Source: Streptomyces xanthii (lineage in GTDB: Bacteria > Actinomycetota > Actinomycetes > Streptomycetales > Streptomycetaceae). From it: a stretch of 64,000 nt of DNA. The position numbers and the translations under genes were made by a program. The notes under the pieces are model-generated. The model did no database searches and was not told the origin of the DNA. It saw only the letters and a list, made by a program, of their open reading frames with translations. The stretch is taken from the NCBI RefSeq assembly GCF_014621695.1, contig NZ_CP061281.1:4278001-4342000 (forward strand), given 5' to 3'. Positions 7,645 to 16,032 of this stretch are shown here, in pieces (position 1 is the stretch's first letter; each line of letters starts with the position of its first letter).

Positions 7645-9762
7645 GTGAGCTGGTTCCGGGCGCTGAAGGACACCACGCGCTCGGGCCTGAGCGTCGAGCG
7701 CAAGCGGCTCGAACCGCTCATCGCGGTGCGCGGCGCCGCCGGACTCGCCCTCGTCATCGCGATGAGCCTGTGGCTGTTCGGACCCGAGGTGGCGGCCGGT
7801 TCGGCCTTCGGCGCGTTCCAGGCGGCCATCGCCACGTTCCAGCGCAGCTGGCGGCCGCGCCCCGAGCTGGCCTTCGCCTCCGGCGCCAGCCTCGGCGTCT
7901 CCACCTTCGTCGGCTACCTCACCGGCTCGCACCTGGCCCTGTTCCTGCCGCTGCTCGCGCTGTGGACCTTCCTCGCCGGACTGGCCTGGGCGGCGGGCCC
8001 GACCATCGGCCTGATCTCCTCGTCGAACGTCGCGATGATGCTCGTCACGATCACCCTGCCCACCTCCGTCGCGGGCGCCGCCGCACACGCCGCGATGATG
8101 ATCGTCGGCGGCCTGGTCCAGGCGGCCCTGGTGATCCTCTTCCCCGTACGGCGCTGGGGCGCCCAGCGGGACGCGCTGGCCGACGCGCTCGCCGCCGAGG
8201 CCGACTACGCGCGCCGGCTGCGCCACGACCCGGTCGCCCCCTTCGACCCCGAGCCGCTCATGCTGGCCCGCAGCGCCGCCGCCCTCACCCCGCGCCAGGC
8301 CCGCACCCGGCCCGCCCAGCTGCGCGGCACGCGGGGGCTCGCCGAGCGGATCAGGCCCGTCCTCGCCTCGCTCGCCGACCCGGCCGTCGGGGTGCCCGAG
8401 GAGGGCCCGGAACGGGACCGGGTGCGGGAGCTGCTCGCCGGCTCCGCCTCGATCCTGGACGCCGCCGCCCGCGCCATCCGGCAGGGGCAGCCCGTGACGA
8501 TCCCGGGCGGCGCGGTCGCCGCGTTCCGCAGCCCGGACACCGGATCGATCCTCACCGGCCCGGCCCAGCGCGCGGCGAAACGGCTCGGCTCGCTGCTGCG
8601 GGACGTCGTGGAGACGGCCGGCGGCACCCGGCCCGAGGACGACGACGTCCGCCGCCGCCCCGCGGACCCGGCCGCCTCCCTGCGCCGCCCGTCCCTCTTC
8701 CGGCTGCTGCCCGCCGCCGTGCGGGCGGTCCGCCGTGAGGCCCGGCCGGGCTCGCCGATCCTGCGGCACGCGACCCGGGTCACCGCGGTCGCCCTCGCCG
8801 GGTACCTCCTCGGCAACGCGCTGCCCTTCGGGCACGGCTACTGGGCGCCCATGTCCGCCGTCATGATCATGCGGCCGGACTTCTCGCAGACGTACTCGCG
8901 CGCGGTCGCCCGGTTCGCCGGCACGCTCGTCGGGGTCGCCGTCGCCACCGGCATCGTGCGGATCGCCCACCCGGGCACGTACACGGCGGCCGCGCTCGCC
9001 GTGGGGTGCGCGGGACTGATGTACCTGCTGATGCGCACGGGACAGCTCGCGGCGCAGGCCTGCATCGCGGCGTACGTCGTCTTCCTGCTCGGCATGGGCG
9101 GCGAGAGCTGGGACCAGACCGTCGTCGAACGGGTCGTGCTCACCCTGGTCGGCGGACTGCTCGCCATGCTGGCCTACGCGCTCTACCCGGCCTGGGAGAC
9201 CCCGCGCCTGCGCACCCGGCTCGCCGACCGGCTCGTCGCCCTCGGCGAGTACGCGGCGGCCGTCGTCGGGCACTACGCCCGGCCCGAGGGCAAGGCCTGC
9301 CCGGACGTGCGGGAGGCGCTGCTCAAGGCGCGGGACGCGCACATCGCGTGGGAACAGGCGCTGGCCCGGGCCAAGACCGAGCCCGTCCGCAGCCGGGGCC
9401 TCACGCGGGCCGCGGCCGACGACGCGGCCGAGGCGCTGCACCATCTGGGGCGGGTGGCGATGCTGATGGAGGCGCATCTGCCGGAGCGCGGGGCGACGCC
9501 GGTGCCCGCCGCGTCCGTCCTCGCCGACGCGCTGATCAAGGCGACCCGGGACGGGGCCCGGGCGATCCGTGAGCGTCGGGTGCCGCGCTGGGGTCCCGTG
9601 CGGGAGGCGCTGGCCGCTTGGGACGGGGACGGGGTGCCGGATCGTGTGGTGCGGCGGGGGGCGGGGTTGTTGCTGGAGACGCTGGGCGATCTGTCCGATG
9701 CGCTGGACACGGAGGCTCCGCCGATGACCCTGAAAGGTGAGCGGGAGCGGACAGCGCCGTAG
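7645..9762 (+). CDS. FUSC family membrane protein (putative aromatic acid exporter type)
   Basis: 705 residues. Two hydrophobic blocks (about 30-180 and 375-515) are separated by a cytoplasmic stretch, the layout of FUSC/YccS-like proteins (PF13515). The second block contains GYWAPMSAVMIMRPDFSQTYSRAVARFAGTLVGV, a strong family signature. Some relatives export aromatic acids, but this one's substrate is unknown. GTG 7645 has TATTCT six nt upstream and no Shine-Dalgarno, indicating a leaderless transcript. Confidence 0.88.
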   Translation: MSWFRALKDTTRSGLSVERKRLEPLIAVRGAAGLALVIAMSLWLFGPEVAAGSAFGAFQAAIATFQRSWRPRPELAFASGASLGVSTFVGYLTGSHLALFLPLLALWTFLAGLAWAAGPTIGLISSSNVAMMLVTITLPTSVAGAAAHAAMMIVGGLVQAALVILFPVRRWGAQRDALADALAAEADYARRLRHDPVAPFDPEPLMLARSAAALTPRQARTRPAQLRGTRGLAERIRPVLASLADPAVGVPEEGPERDRVRELLAGSASILDAAARAIRQGQPVTIPGGAVAAFRSPDTGSILTGPAQRAAKRLGSLLRDVVETAGGTRPEDDDVRRRPADPAASLRRPSLFRLLPAAVRAVRREARPGSPILRHATRVTAVALAGYLLGNALPFGHGYWAPMSAVMIMRPDFSQTYSRAVARFAGTLVGVAVATGIVRIAHPGTYTAAALAVGCAGLMYLLMRTGQLAAQACIAAYVVFLLGMGGESWDQTVVERVVLTLVGGLLAMLAYALYPAWETPRLRTRLADRLVALGEYAAAVVGHYARPEGKACPDVREALLKARDAHIAWEQALARAKTEPVRSRGLTRAAADDAAEALHHLGRVAMLMEAHLPERGATPVPAASVLADALIKATRDGARAIRERRVPRWGPVREALAAWDGDGVPDRVVRRGAGLLLETLGDLSDALDTEAPPMTLKGERERTAP

Positions 9763-9791
9763 CTCCGCCGGTTCGTCGCCGGGTGCGGCCC

Positions 9792-9851
9792 GGTGGGGCT
9801 TCTCGCGCAGTTCCCCGCGCCCCTGAAATGCGGACCCTTCGGGTCGCATTT
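9792..9851. repeat. Streptomyces intergenic repeat, single arm plus hairpin
   Basis: Bases 9792-9825 are one arm of the same repeat found complete at 19694-19851 and 41201-41350 (contains CGCGCAGTTCCCCGCGCCCC). It is followed by a hairpin, AAATGC...GCATTT, at 9826-9851 with a TTC loop and one bulged G. It lies between the convergent FUSC and lipoprotein genes and may end transcription from both sides. Confidence 0.65.
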
Positions 9852-9895
9852 CCCTGATGAAGGCGAGCGGCGACGCCGCTCGCCTTCCGTACCGG

Positions 9896-10384
9896 TCAGC
9901 CCGTGGGGAGGCCCGACGGGAGGCCCGTCGGGAGCTTGCCGTCCTCGGACTTGGTGAAGGCGTCGGTCTTGCCGCCGTCCCAGCTGACCTGCATCGACTT
10001 GCCGTCGTTGGACTCGACCTTGCCGGTCGTCCGGTCCGTGCTGCCGTCCGCGCACTTGAGGACGAACGTCGGCGCGGCCCCGTCGGACACCGTGCCGGAG
10101 CACAGGTGCCCGTCACCCGTGCTGAGCGAGGCCTGCTTGCCGCCGACGACGAGCACGACGGGCTGCCCGCCGCTCGTGGCGCTCCAGATGCCCTCGGTGT
10201 CCTTCACGGAGCCCGCGGAGCCGGACGAGCCGCCGGTCGAACCGCCGTCGGCCGACGAGGACGAGCCGCTGTCGGAGCCCCGGTCCTTCTTGCCGCCGCC
10301 GCTGTCGCTGCTGCAGCCCGTCACGGCCAGCGCCGCCACGACGGCCGCGGCGCCCGCGACGATCCGTACGTTCCTGATACGCAC
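9896..10384 (-). CDS. Secreted lipoprotein, function unknown
   Basis: 162 residues. Signal peptide with lipobox LAVTGC, so the mature N-terminal Cys is lipidated and the protein anchored outside the membrane. A Ser/Gly/Asp-rich linker follows, then a roughly 90-residue domain of alternating beta-type sequence ([17 protein letters not shown] ... CSGTVS ... LKCADGS) with two cysteines that could form a disulphide. The start was set at GTG 10384 because AGGGGGAAG precedes it at the right distance. The longer frame to 10411 would place this signal inside the coding sequence. No homologous family was recognised. Confidence 0.8.
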   Translation of the reverse strand: MRIRNVRIVAGAAAVVAALAVTGCSSDSGGGKKDRGSDSGSSSSADGGSTGGSSGSAGSVKDTEGIWSATSGGQPVVLVVGGKQASLSTGDGHLCSGTVSDGAAPTFVLKCADGSTDRTTGKVESNDGKSMQVSWDGGKTDAFTKSEDGKLPTGLPSGLPTG

Positions 10385-10496
10385 AACTTCCCCCTGTTTC
10401 ACGGCTGTCACAGCGGTCGCTCCCGTCGTGCGACCGCCGCAGCAAGTTACCAGCCGTCACGCCCCGCCATGGTGACGTACCTCTCCCGGCGTGCTA

Positions 10497-10524
10497 TTGA
10501 AAACGGCAGTCATTTTCATATACT
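10497..10524 (+). promoter_or_regulatory. Promoter overlapped by Zur-like operator for rpmG/rpmE2
   Basis: -35 TTGAAA (10497-10502) and -10 TATACT (10519-10524) are separated by 16 bp. The dyad TGAAAA-N9-TTTTCA (10498-10518) covers the spacer. Its right half TCATTTTCATA matches actinobacterial Zur boxes; the left half is spaced further than in the classic 7-1-7 site. The start codon lies 7 nt after the -10, so the mRNA should be leaderless. Confidence 0.65.
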
Positions 10525-10531
10525 GGGGTCC

Positions 10532-10696
10532 ATGGCACGCAACGAACTCCGACCGGTGATCAAGCTCAGGTCCACCGCCGGGACCGGCTACACCTACGTC
10601 TCCCGCAAGAACCGGCGGAACGACCCCGACCGCCTGACCCTGCGCAAGTTCGACCCCGTCGCGGGCCGGCACGTCGACTTCCGAGAGGAGCGCTGA
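10532..10696 (+). CDS. rpmG: 50S ribosomal protein L33 (Cys-less type)
   Basis: 54 residues, recognisable throughout as bL33 ([37 protein letters not shown]). It lacks the CxxC zinc ribbon, so it is the zinc-independent (C-) paralogue. In Streptomyces such paralogues replace zinc-containing versions during zinc starvation under Zur control, which fits the operator-like dyad over the promoter. It is followed 5 bp later by the Cys-less L31 gene and almost certainly forms an operon with it. Confidence 0.95.
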   Translation: MARNELRPVIKLRSTAGTGYTYVSRKNRRNDPDRLTLRKFDPVAGRHVDFREER

Positions 10697-10701
10697 CTTT
10701 C

Positions 10702-10959
10702 ATGAAGAACGGCATCCACCCCGAGTACGCCCCGGTCGTGTTCCGCGACCGCGCGGCGGGCAGCGCCTTCCTGACCCGCTCGACGATCACCGCCTCCGAC
10801 AAGCTCGGGGACCGGACGATCGAGTGGTCGGACGGCAACACGTATCCCGTGTTCGACGTCGAGATCTCCGACGCGAGCCACCCCTTCTACACGGGCCAGC
10901 AGCGGGTCCTGGACACCGAGGGCCGCGTCGAGGCCTTCCGGCGCCGCTACGGCGGCTGA
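10702..10959 (+). CDS. rpmE2: 50S ribosomal protein L31 type B
   Basis: 85 residues of bL31 type B ([40 protein letters not shown]). There are no cysteines, so this is the zinc-free paralogue. The gene is 5 bp downstream of rpmG with GAGAGGAG overlapping the end of rpmG as ribosome binding site. Co-regulation with rpmG by zinc status is the established arrangement in Streptomyces and is inferred here. Confidence 0.95.
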   Translation: MKNGIHPEYAPVVFRDRAAGSAFLTRSTITASDKLGDRTIEWSDGNTYPVFDVEISDASHPFYTGQQRVLDTEGRVEAFRRRYGG

Positions 10960-10995
10960 CCTCGCGGCCGGCCCCGCGGCTGAATCCGGCGAAGA

Positions 10996-11031
10996 CAGCA
11001 GGCCCGACCCCTTCCGGGGCCGGGCCTGCTG
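10996..11031. terminator. Bidirectional hairpin terminator
   Basis: CAGCAGGCCCG (10996-11006) pairs perfectly with 11021-11031, and an inner CCCC/GGGG pair closes a TTCC loop. It lies between the convergent rpmE2 and aldehyde dehydrogenase genes. There is no U-tract, as is common in Streptomyces. Confidence 0.8.
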
Positions 11032-11051
11032 GTTCTCGTGCCGGGACGGCG

Positions 11052-12527
11052 TCAGAACGGGAACTGCGAGCGCCCGTGCTGGACCGAGATCCACTTCTGC
11101 GTGGTGAACGCCTCGACCGTCGCCTCGCCGTTCAGCCGGCCGATGCCCGAGCGCTTCTCGCCGCCGAAGGCGACCAGCGGCTCGTCGTGCACGGTGCCGT
11201 CGTTGACGTGGATCATGCCGGTGTCGATCTGCTGCGCGAAGGCCACGCCCCGCTCGACGTCGCCCGTGTGCACGGCGCCGCTCAGCCCGTACGGGGTGTC
11301 GTTCGCGATCCGCACCGCCTCCTCGTCGCCGTCGAAGGGGATGAGGAGCGCGACCGGGCCGAAGATCTCCTGGCGCAGGACGGGGGAGTCGGCGGGCAGG
11401 CCGGCCAGGACGACCGGCTCGACCAGGTTGCCGTCCACCGCTCCGCGCACGAGCGCCGTCGCGCCCTCCGCGACCGCCTGCTCGACGACCGCCGAAAGGG
11501 CGTCCGCCTGCGTGGAGTTGATGACCGGGCCGATCACGGTCGACGGGTCGCGCGGGTCGCCCGCCTTCAGCGTCCTCACCTTGGCGACGAACTTCTCCGT
11601 GAACTCCTTCTCGACCTTGCGGTCGACCAGGATGCGGTTCGCGGCCATGCAGACCTGGCCCTGGTGCACGTAGCGGCTGAAGACGGCCGCGTCGACCGCG
11701 TAGTCGACGTCGGCGTCGTCGAGGACCGTGAGCGCGCTGTTGCCGCCGAGCTCCAGGACCGCCTGCTTGAACTGGGAGGCGCACACCGTCGCCACGTGCT
11801 GGCCGACCTTGTCCGAGCCGGTGAAGGAGATGACCTTCGGCACGGGGTGGGTGAGCAGGGCGTCGCCGATCTCGGCGATGTCGGTGATGACGACGTTGAG
11901 CAGACCGGCGGGCAGGCCCGCGTCCTCGAAGATCTTCGCGACGAGCGAGCCGCCCACGATCGGGGTGTTCTGGTGCGGCTTCAGCACGACCCCGTTGCCG
12001 AGCGCCAGCGCGGGCGCGACCGACTTCAGGGAGAGCAGGAAGGGGAAGTTGAAGGGGGAGATGACGCCGACGACACCGACCGGCACCCGGTAGACCCGGT
12101 TCTCCTTGCCGTCCACGGGGGAGGGGATGACCCGGCCCTGCGGGCGCAGCGCCAGCTGGATCGCCTCGCGCAGGAACTCCTTGGCCAGGTGCAGCTCGAA
12201 ACCGGCCTTGACGCGGGTGCCGCCGAGTTCGTCGATGATCGCCTCGGCTATCGCGTCCTCATGCTCCTCGACCAGGCGCAGCGCCCGCTCGAAGACCATC
12301 CGGCGCGCGTACGCGTTGGTCTTCGCCCACTCCTTCTGCGCCCGCTCGGCCGCCCGGTACGCCTCGTCGATCTCCTCGACGGATGCGACGGTGATCGACG
12401 CCAGCTTGTCCCCGTTGTACGGGTTGAAGTCGATGATGTCCCACGACCCGCGCCCCTCGCGCCACGTGCCGTCGATGTACTGCCGGTCCAGATCGGTGAA
12501 GTACGTGTGCGGGGACGGTGACGTCAT
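11052..12527 (-). CDS. Aldehyde dehydrogenase family protein (benzaldehyde dehydrogenase-like)
   Basis: 491 residues. NAD(P)-dependent aldehyde dehydrogenase fold with the catalytic glutamate in VLELGGNSAL and the catalytic cysteine in HQGQVCMAANR. FTGSDKVG marks the cofactor loop. The sequence is closest in feel to benzaldehyde/vanillin dehydrogenases (XylC-type), but the substrate is inference. ATG 12527 has AAGGGA upstream. The apparent longer frame into the neighbouring regulator is an artefact. No obvious operon partner; terminates at the shared hairpin 10996-11031. Confidence 0.9.
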   Translation of the reverse strand: MTSPSPHTYFTDLDRQYIDGTWREGRGSWDIIDFNPYNGDKLASITVASVEEIDEAYRAAERAQKEWAKTNAYARRMVFERALRLVEEHEDAIAEAIIDELGGTRVKAGFELHLAKEFLREAIQLALRPQGRVIPSPVDGKENRVYRVPVGVVGVISPFNFPFLLSLKSVAPALALGNGVVLKPHQNTPIVGGSLVAKIFEDAGLPAGLLNVVITDIAEIGDALLTHPVPKVISFTGSDKVGQHVATVCASQFKQAVLELGGNSALTVLDDADVDYAVDAAVFSRYVHQGQVCMAANRILVDRKVEKEFTEKFVAKVRTLKAGDPRDPSTVIGPVINSTQADALSAVVEQAVAEGATALVRGAVDGNLVEPVVLAGLPADSPVLRQEIFGPVALLIPFDGDEEAVRIANDTPYGLSGAVHTGDVERGVAFAQQIDTGMIHVNDGTVHDEPLVAFGGEKRSGIGRLNGEATVEAFTTQKWISVQHGRSQFPF

Positions 12528-12625
12528 GGCAAATCCCTTGCTGAAGCGCCGGACAGCTGATGGGACGTCATCGTACGTCCGGCACCGGTCAGTCATGGAA
12601 AGAGATCGGCCAACTCGCTTTGTAT

Positions 12626-13522
12626 TCAGGCGAATTCGGTCAGCAACCGGCGCAGCAGTCCGATGCTCTCCGCCGGATCCGGGCACTGCTCGGCGAGGAG
12701 GGCCATCGCCTTCTCGTACTGGGTGACGTCCTCGCGCTTGTCCAAGTACAGGGCGCTGGTGAGCTGTTCGAGGAAGACGACGTCGGAGAGGTCCGACTCG
12801 GGGAAGGTGAGCAGGGTGAAGCTGCCGGACTCGCCCGCGTGCCAGCCGCGGTCGAACGGCATGATCTGGAGGGTGATCCGGGGCCGCTCGGCCAGCTCGA
12901 TCAGGTGGCGCAGCTGCCCGCGCATCACCTCGGGTCCGCCGTGCACCCGGCGCAGCGCGGCCTCGTCGAGCACCACGTGCAGCTCCGGGGCCTGCTCGGC
13001 GACCAGCAGCTTCTGCCGTTCCAGCCGCAGCGCCACGCGCCGGTCGACGTCCTCGGGGGCGGCGCCGCGCATGCCCTGCTCGACGACCGCGTGGGCGTAC
13101 GCCTCGGTCTGCAGCAGGCCGTGCACGAACTGGGCCTCGTAGCCGCGGATGTGCGAGGCGGCGGCCTCCAGGCCCACGTAGGTCTGGAACCAGCCGGGCA
13201 GCACGTCGGAGTAACTGTGCCACCAGCCCGTGGAGTTGGCCTCCTTGACGAGGGAGAGGAGGGCCTCGCGCTCGGCGCCGTCGGTGACCCCGTAGAGGGT
13301 CAGCAGGTCCTCCACGTCGCGCGCCTTGAAGCTCACGCGGCCCAGCTCCAGCCGGCTGATCTTCGACTCGGAGGCGCGGATCGAGTAGCCGGCGGCCTCG
13401 CGGGTGATGCCGTGCGACTCCCGCAGGCGCCGCAGCTGCGAGCCCAGCAGGATGCGCCGCACCACCGAGCCGCCCCCCGGCCCCAGCGCCTGGGGCGACG
13501 CCCAGGACTCCCCAGCGGTCAC
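12626..13522 (-). CDS. Helix-turn-helix regulator with DUF5753 (WhiJ-like)
   Basis: 298 residues. An N-terminal XRE-type HTH (ILLGSQLRRLRESHGITREAAGYSIRASESKISRLELG, about residues 24-62) is followed by the DUF5753 domain ending in CPDPAESIGLLRRLLTEFA. This architecture defines the WhiJ family of Streptomyces regulators. GTG 13522 is chosen because AGGGAGG stands 9 nt upstream; the TTG three codons earlier would abut it. It is divergent from an ATP-binding protein and near a DUF397 gene, the usual WhiJ-type trio. Target genes unknown. Confidence 0.9.
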   Translation of the reverse strand: MTAGESWASPQALGPGGGSVVRRILLGSQLRRLRESHGITREAAGYSIRASESKISRLELGRVSFKARDVEDLLTLYGVTDGAEREALLSLVKEANSTGWWHSYSDVLPGWFQTYVGLEAAASHIRGYEAQFVHGLLQTEAYAHAVVEQGMRGAAPEDVDRRVALRLERQKLLVAEQAPELHVVLDEAALRRVHGGPEVMRGQLRHLIELAERPRITLQIMPFDRGWHAGESGSFTLLTFPESDLSDVVFLEQLTSALYLDKREDVTQYEKAMALLAEQCPDPAESIGLLRRLLTEFA

Positions 13523-13790
13523 GTCGTCCAACCTCCCTGATCCATCAGGGCCCGAAGTCTGCCACTAAAACGCTCCGGCCCGTACTCGCGTGGTTACGGA
13601 AAGGGAGAAGAGGCGAAAGCGAGGCGTGAGAACTTGGAAGAAGTCGTGGGAAGAAATGAGCAAGAAGCGGTACGGGAACGGCCAATTCCGGCGCGTGCAC
13701 GTGCATCTGCCCTTGCATCCGTTCTGCGCATTCGGAACCATGGTCGCCACCACCGCTCGCTACGTACTGCGAAAATGGGGAGTGCCTCGC

Positions 13791-14288
13791 ATGGGGACGA
13801 ACGGATCGACCATGCTCGAGCCTTTCGACGCGTTGAGGCAGAGTCTTCCCCCGCTCGACCCCTCCGCGGTGTCCAGCGCCGCATCCTGCGCCCTGCCCGC
13901 ACGGTACGAAGCGGTGCGCAGCGCACGGGAGTTCAGCCGCAGAACGCTCGGCGACTGGGACGTGCCCGAGCGCTTCGACGACATCTGTCTGGTCGTCTCC
14001 GAACTCGTCACCAACGCGCTGCGGCACGCGCTGCCCGCGGACACGCCCTACGACCAGGACCCGCCGGTGCGGCTGCATCTGATGCGCTGGGCCTCGCGCG
14101 TGGTGTGCGCGGTGCGCGACCCCAGCAACGACAGCCCGGTGGCCCGCGAGGCCGACGTATGCGAGGACTTCTCGGCCGAGTCGGGGCGCGGCCTGTTCCT
14201 CGTGGACTCCTTCAGCGACAGCTGGGGCTGGCACCCGATGGCCGGCGCGCTGAGCGGCAAGGTCGTCTGGGCCCTGTTCCGGGTGTGA
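13791..14288 (+). CDS. ATP-binding protein, anti-sigma factor kinase-like (HATPase_c)
   Basis: 165 residues of the RsbW/SpoIIAB-like GHKL fold (HATPase_c_2). The N-box is LVVSELVTNALRHA and the G-box appears as SGRGLFLVDSFSDSWGW. ATG 13791 has GGGGAG eight nt upstream, so earlier in-frame starts at 13590 and 13740 are unlikely. Proteins of this type accompany WhiJ-like regulators and DUF397 proteins in Streptomyces. Whether it phosphorylates a partner or binds a sigma factor is unknown. Confidence 0.88.
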   Translation: MGTNGSTMLEPFDALRQSLPPLDPSAVSSAASCALPARYEAVRSAREFSRRTLGDWDVPERFDDICLVVSELVTNALRHALPADTPYDQDPPVRLHLMRWASRVVCAVRDPSNDSPVAREADVCEDFSAESGRGLFLVDSFSDSWGWHPMAGALSGKVVWALFRV

Positions 14289-14303
14289 GCGCCCGACGGC
14301 CGC

Positions 14304-14543
14304 TCAGGCGACCGTCAGATGGTCGAACTCCCCGTCCTTCACGCCCAGGAGCATGGCCTCTATCTCCGCGGGGGTGTAGACGAGCGCGGGGCCTTCGGGG
14401 AAGTTGGAGTTGCGTACGGCGATCTTGCCGCCGGGCAGCTTCGCGAACTCCACGCAGGAGCCCTGCGAGTTGCTGTGCCTGCTCTTCTGCCAGACCACTC
14501 CGTGCAACTCCGTGGCCGCCATGCCGTTGTACACGTGGTGCAC
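14304..14543 (-). CDS. DUF397 domain-containing protein
   Basis: 79 residues. The DUF397 signature is clear: WQKSRHSNSQGSCVEFAKLP, then VRNSNFPEGPALVYTPAEIEAM. DUF397 proteins are small partners of WhiJ-type XRE regulators and can antagonise them. Start GTG 14543 follows GGGGGAG at six nt; ATG 14522 is the alternative. It converges with the HATPase gene and belongs to the same regulatory triad. Confidence 0.9.
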   Translation of the reverse strand: MHHVYNGMAATELHGVVWQKSRHSNSQGSCVEFAKLPGGKIAVRNSNFPEGPALVYTPAEIEAMLLGVKDGEFDHLTVA

Positions 14544-14713
14544 GGTTCGCTCCCCCGGTGGTTCTCGTGGCGCATGGGTGCATGGGACAACTGCCCCGGC
14601 TGATCAGGATCATAGCCCTCGGCCAAGATCTTCTGCATGAGCAGATGCACGTGCACGCGGGGTGGTCCCACGACTACAGAACTCGGCGGAACCCGGCGCC
14701 GACTCGCGTGAAG

Positions 14714-14730
14714 AGGTCAGGATCTGACCT
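14714..14730. promoter_or_regulatory. Perfect palindrome upstream of DinB gene
   Basis: AGGTCAGGATCTGACCT is a perfect 7-3-7 inverted repeat, 77 bp before the DinB-family start, in the 263-bp gap after the DUF397 gene. Its size and position suit an operator for a dimeric repressor. The PadR gene two genes downstream is one candidate, but this is inference. Confidence 0.5.
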
Positions 14731-14806
14731 ACATCGACCGTAGCTTCTTCTCATCGAGTCCGGCGCACGACGGCGGGACGACGGCGAACGACGAGAGGTG
14801 TTTCCG

Positions 14807-15349
14807 ATGGTCATGCACGTGAACCCCGAGGCCCGCGGTGACGAGCGCGGCGCGCTCCTGGCCTTCATCGCCGAGCAGCGCGGCGGGGTGCGCCGCACCC
14901 TGCTGGGGCTGACCGACGAGCAGGCCGCCGCGAAGCCCAGCGCCAGCGCCCTCTCCCTCGGCGGCATCGTCAAGCACCTGGCGGAGGTCGAGCAGGGCTG
15001 GGTGGCCCTGGCGAGCCGGACCGAGCCCGACACGAAGCGCGACCCGGAGTCGTACGGCATCGGCTTCCGGATGATCGACGGCACCGACACCGTCGAGTCG
15101 CTCCTCGACTACTACGCGGACGTGGCGCGGCGCACCGAGAAGTTCTTCCACGACGCCCCCAGCCTGGACGACACCTTCCCGCTGCCCGACGAGCCCTGGT
15201 TCCCCGACGGCCAGGAGGTCTCGCTGCGCTGGCTCGGCCTGCACCTGATCCGCGAGACGGCCCGGCACGCCGGCCACGCCGACATCGTCCGCGAGTCCCT
15301 CGACGGCAAGACCGCGTTCGAACTGGTGGCGCTCGCGCAGCAGGGCTGA
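14807..15349 (+). CDS. DinB family protein (DUF664 type)
   Basis: 180 residues of the DinB/YfiT-like four-helix fold (DUF664). Metal-ligand-type histidines lie in IVKHLAEVEQGW and HLIRETARHAGHADIVRE. Many actinobacterial members are metal-dependent thiol S-transferases, using mycothiol or bacillithiol. That activity is possible here but not shown. ATG 14807 has GAGAGG eight nt upstream. A PadR regulator follows 49 bp later with its own -10. Confidence 0.88.
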   Translation: MVMHVNPEARGDERGALLAFIAEQRGGVRRTLLGLTDEQAAAKPSASALSLGGIVKHLAEVEQGWVALASRTEPDTKRDPESYGIGFRMIDGTDTVESLLDYYADVARRTEKFFHDAPSLDDTFPLPDEPWFPDGQEVSLRWLGLHLIRETARHAGHADIVRESLDGKTAFELVALAQQG

Positions 15350-15398
15350 GGGCACAACCCCGGGGGCCGCGCAAGTCCGCGGGTTCTACGCTGAGCGC

Positions 15399-16016
15399 AT
15401 GTCAGCGATCCGCCTCCTGGTCCTCGGGGCCGTACGGCAGCACGGCCGCGCGCACGGCTACCAGGTGCGCAGCGACCTGGAGTACTGGGGCGCCCACGAG
15501 TGGTCGAACGCGAAGCCGGGATCGATCTACCACGCGCTCAAGCAGATGGCGAAGCAGGGACTGCTCCGCGCGCACGAGGTGGCGCCGTCGACGGTCGGCG
15601 GCCCGCCCCGCACCGAGTACGAGGTCACCGAGCGCGGCACGAGCGAGTACCTGACCCTGCTGCGCGAGTCCCTCACCGCGTACGACCAGCGGCCGGACGC
15701 CCTCACGGCCGCGCTCGGCTTCATGGTCGACCTGCCGCGCGCGGAGGTCGTCGCACTGCTCCGGGAGCGGGTGCGCCGCATCGAGGAGTGGCGCACGTCC
15801 GTCACGGAGCACTACACGCCCGAGGGCGGCCCGGAGCGGCTGGGCCACATCGGCGAGATCATGAACCACTGGGTGTTCACCGCCGACACCGGCGCCGAGT
15901 GGACTCGCGCGCTCATCGCCCGGATCGAGGGCGGCGCGTACACCTTCGCCGGCGAGGGCGAGCCGTTCGTCGGGGTCCTCCCGGACGGCCGGGAGGACCC
16001 GTACGCCGCGCACTGA
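15399..16016 (+). CDS. PadR family transcriptional regulator
   Basis: 205 residues. The N-terminal winged helix is typical of PadR: LLVLGAVRQHGRAHGYQVRSDL, PGSIYHALKQMAKQGLL, then TEYEVTERG. A C-terminal Vir-like helical domain serves for dimerisation. TACGCT six nt before ATG 15399 indicates a leaderless transcript. It may control the preceding DinB gene. Effector unknown. Confidence 0.92.
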   Translation: MSAIRLLVLGAVRQHGRAHGYQVRSDLEYWGAHEWSNAKPGSIYHALKQMAKQGLLRAHEVAPSTVGGPPRTEYEVTERGTSEYLTLLRESLTAYDQRPDALTAALGFMVDLPRAEVVALLRERVRRIEEWRTSVTEHYTPEGGPERLGHIGEIMNHWVFTADTGAEWTRALIARIEGGAYTFAGEGEPFVGVLPDGREDPYAAH

Positions 16017-16032
16017 CCGGGCCGGTGCGGGG

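Noticed and set aside
7597..10116. 839-residue minus-strand open frame
   Set aside because: Antisense to the FUSC gene; composition is artefactual and no family motifs are present.
12528..13223. N-terminal extension of the aldehyde dehydrogenase
   Set aside because: It reads through the WhiJ-like gene out of frame; ATG 12527 has a good ribosome binding site and matches the family start.
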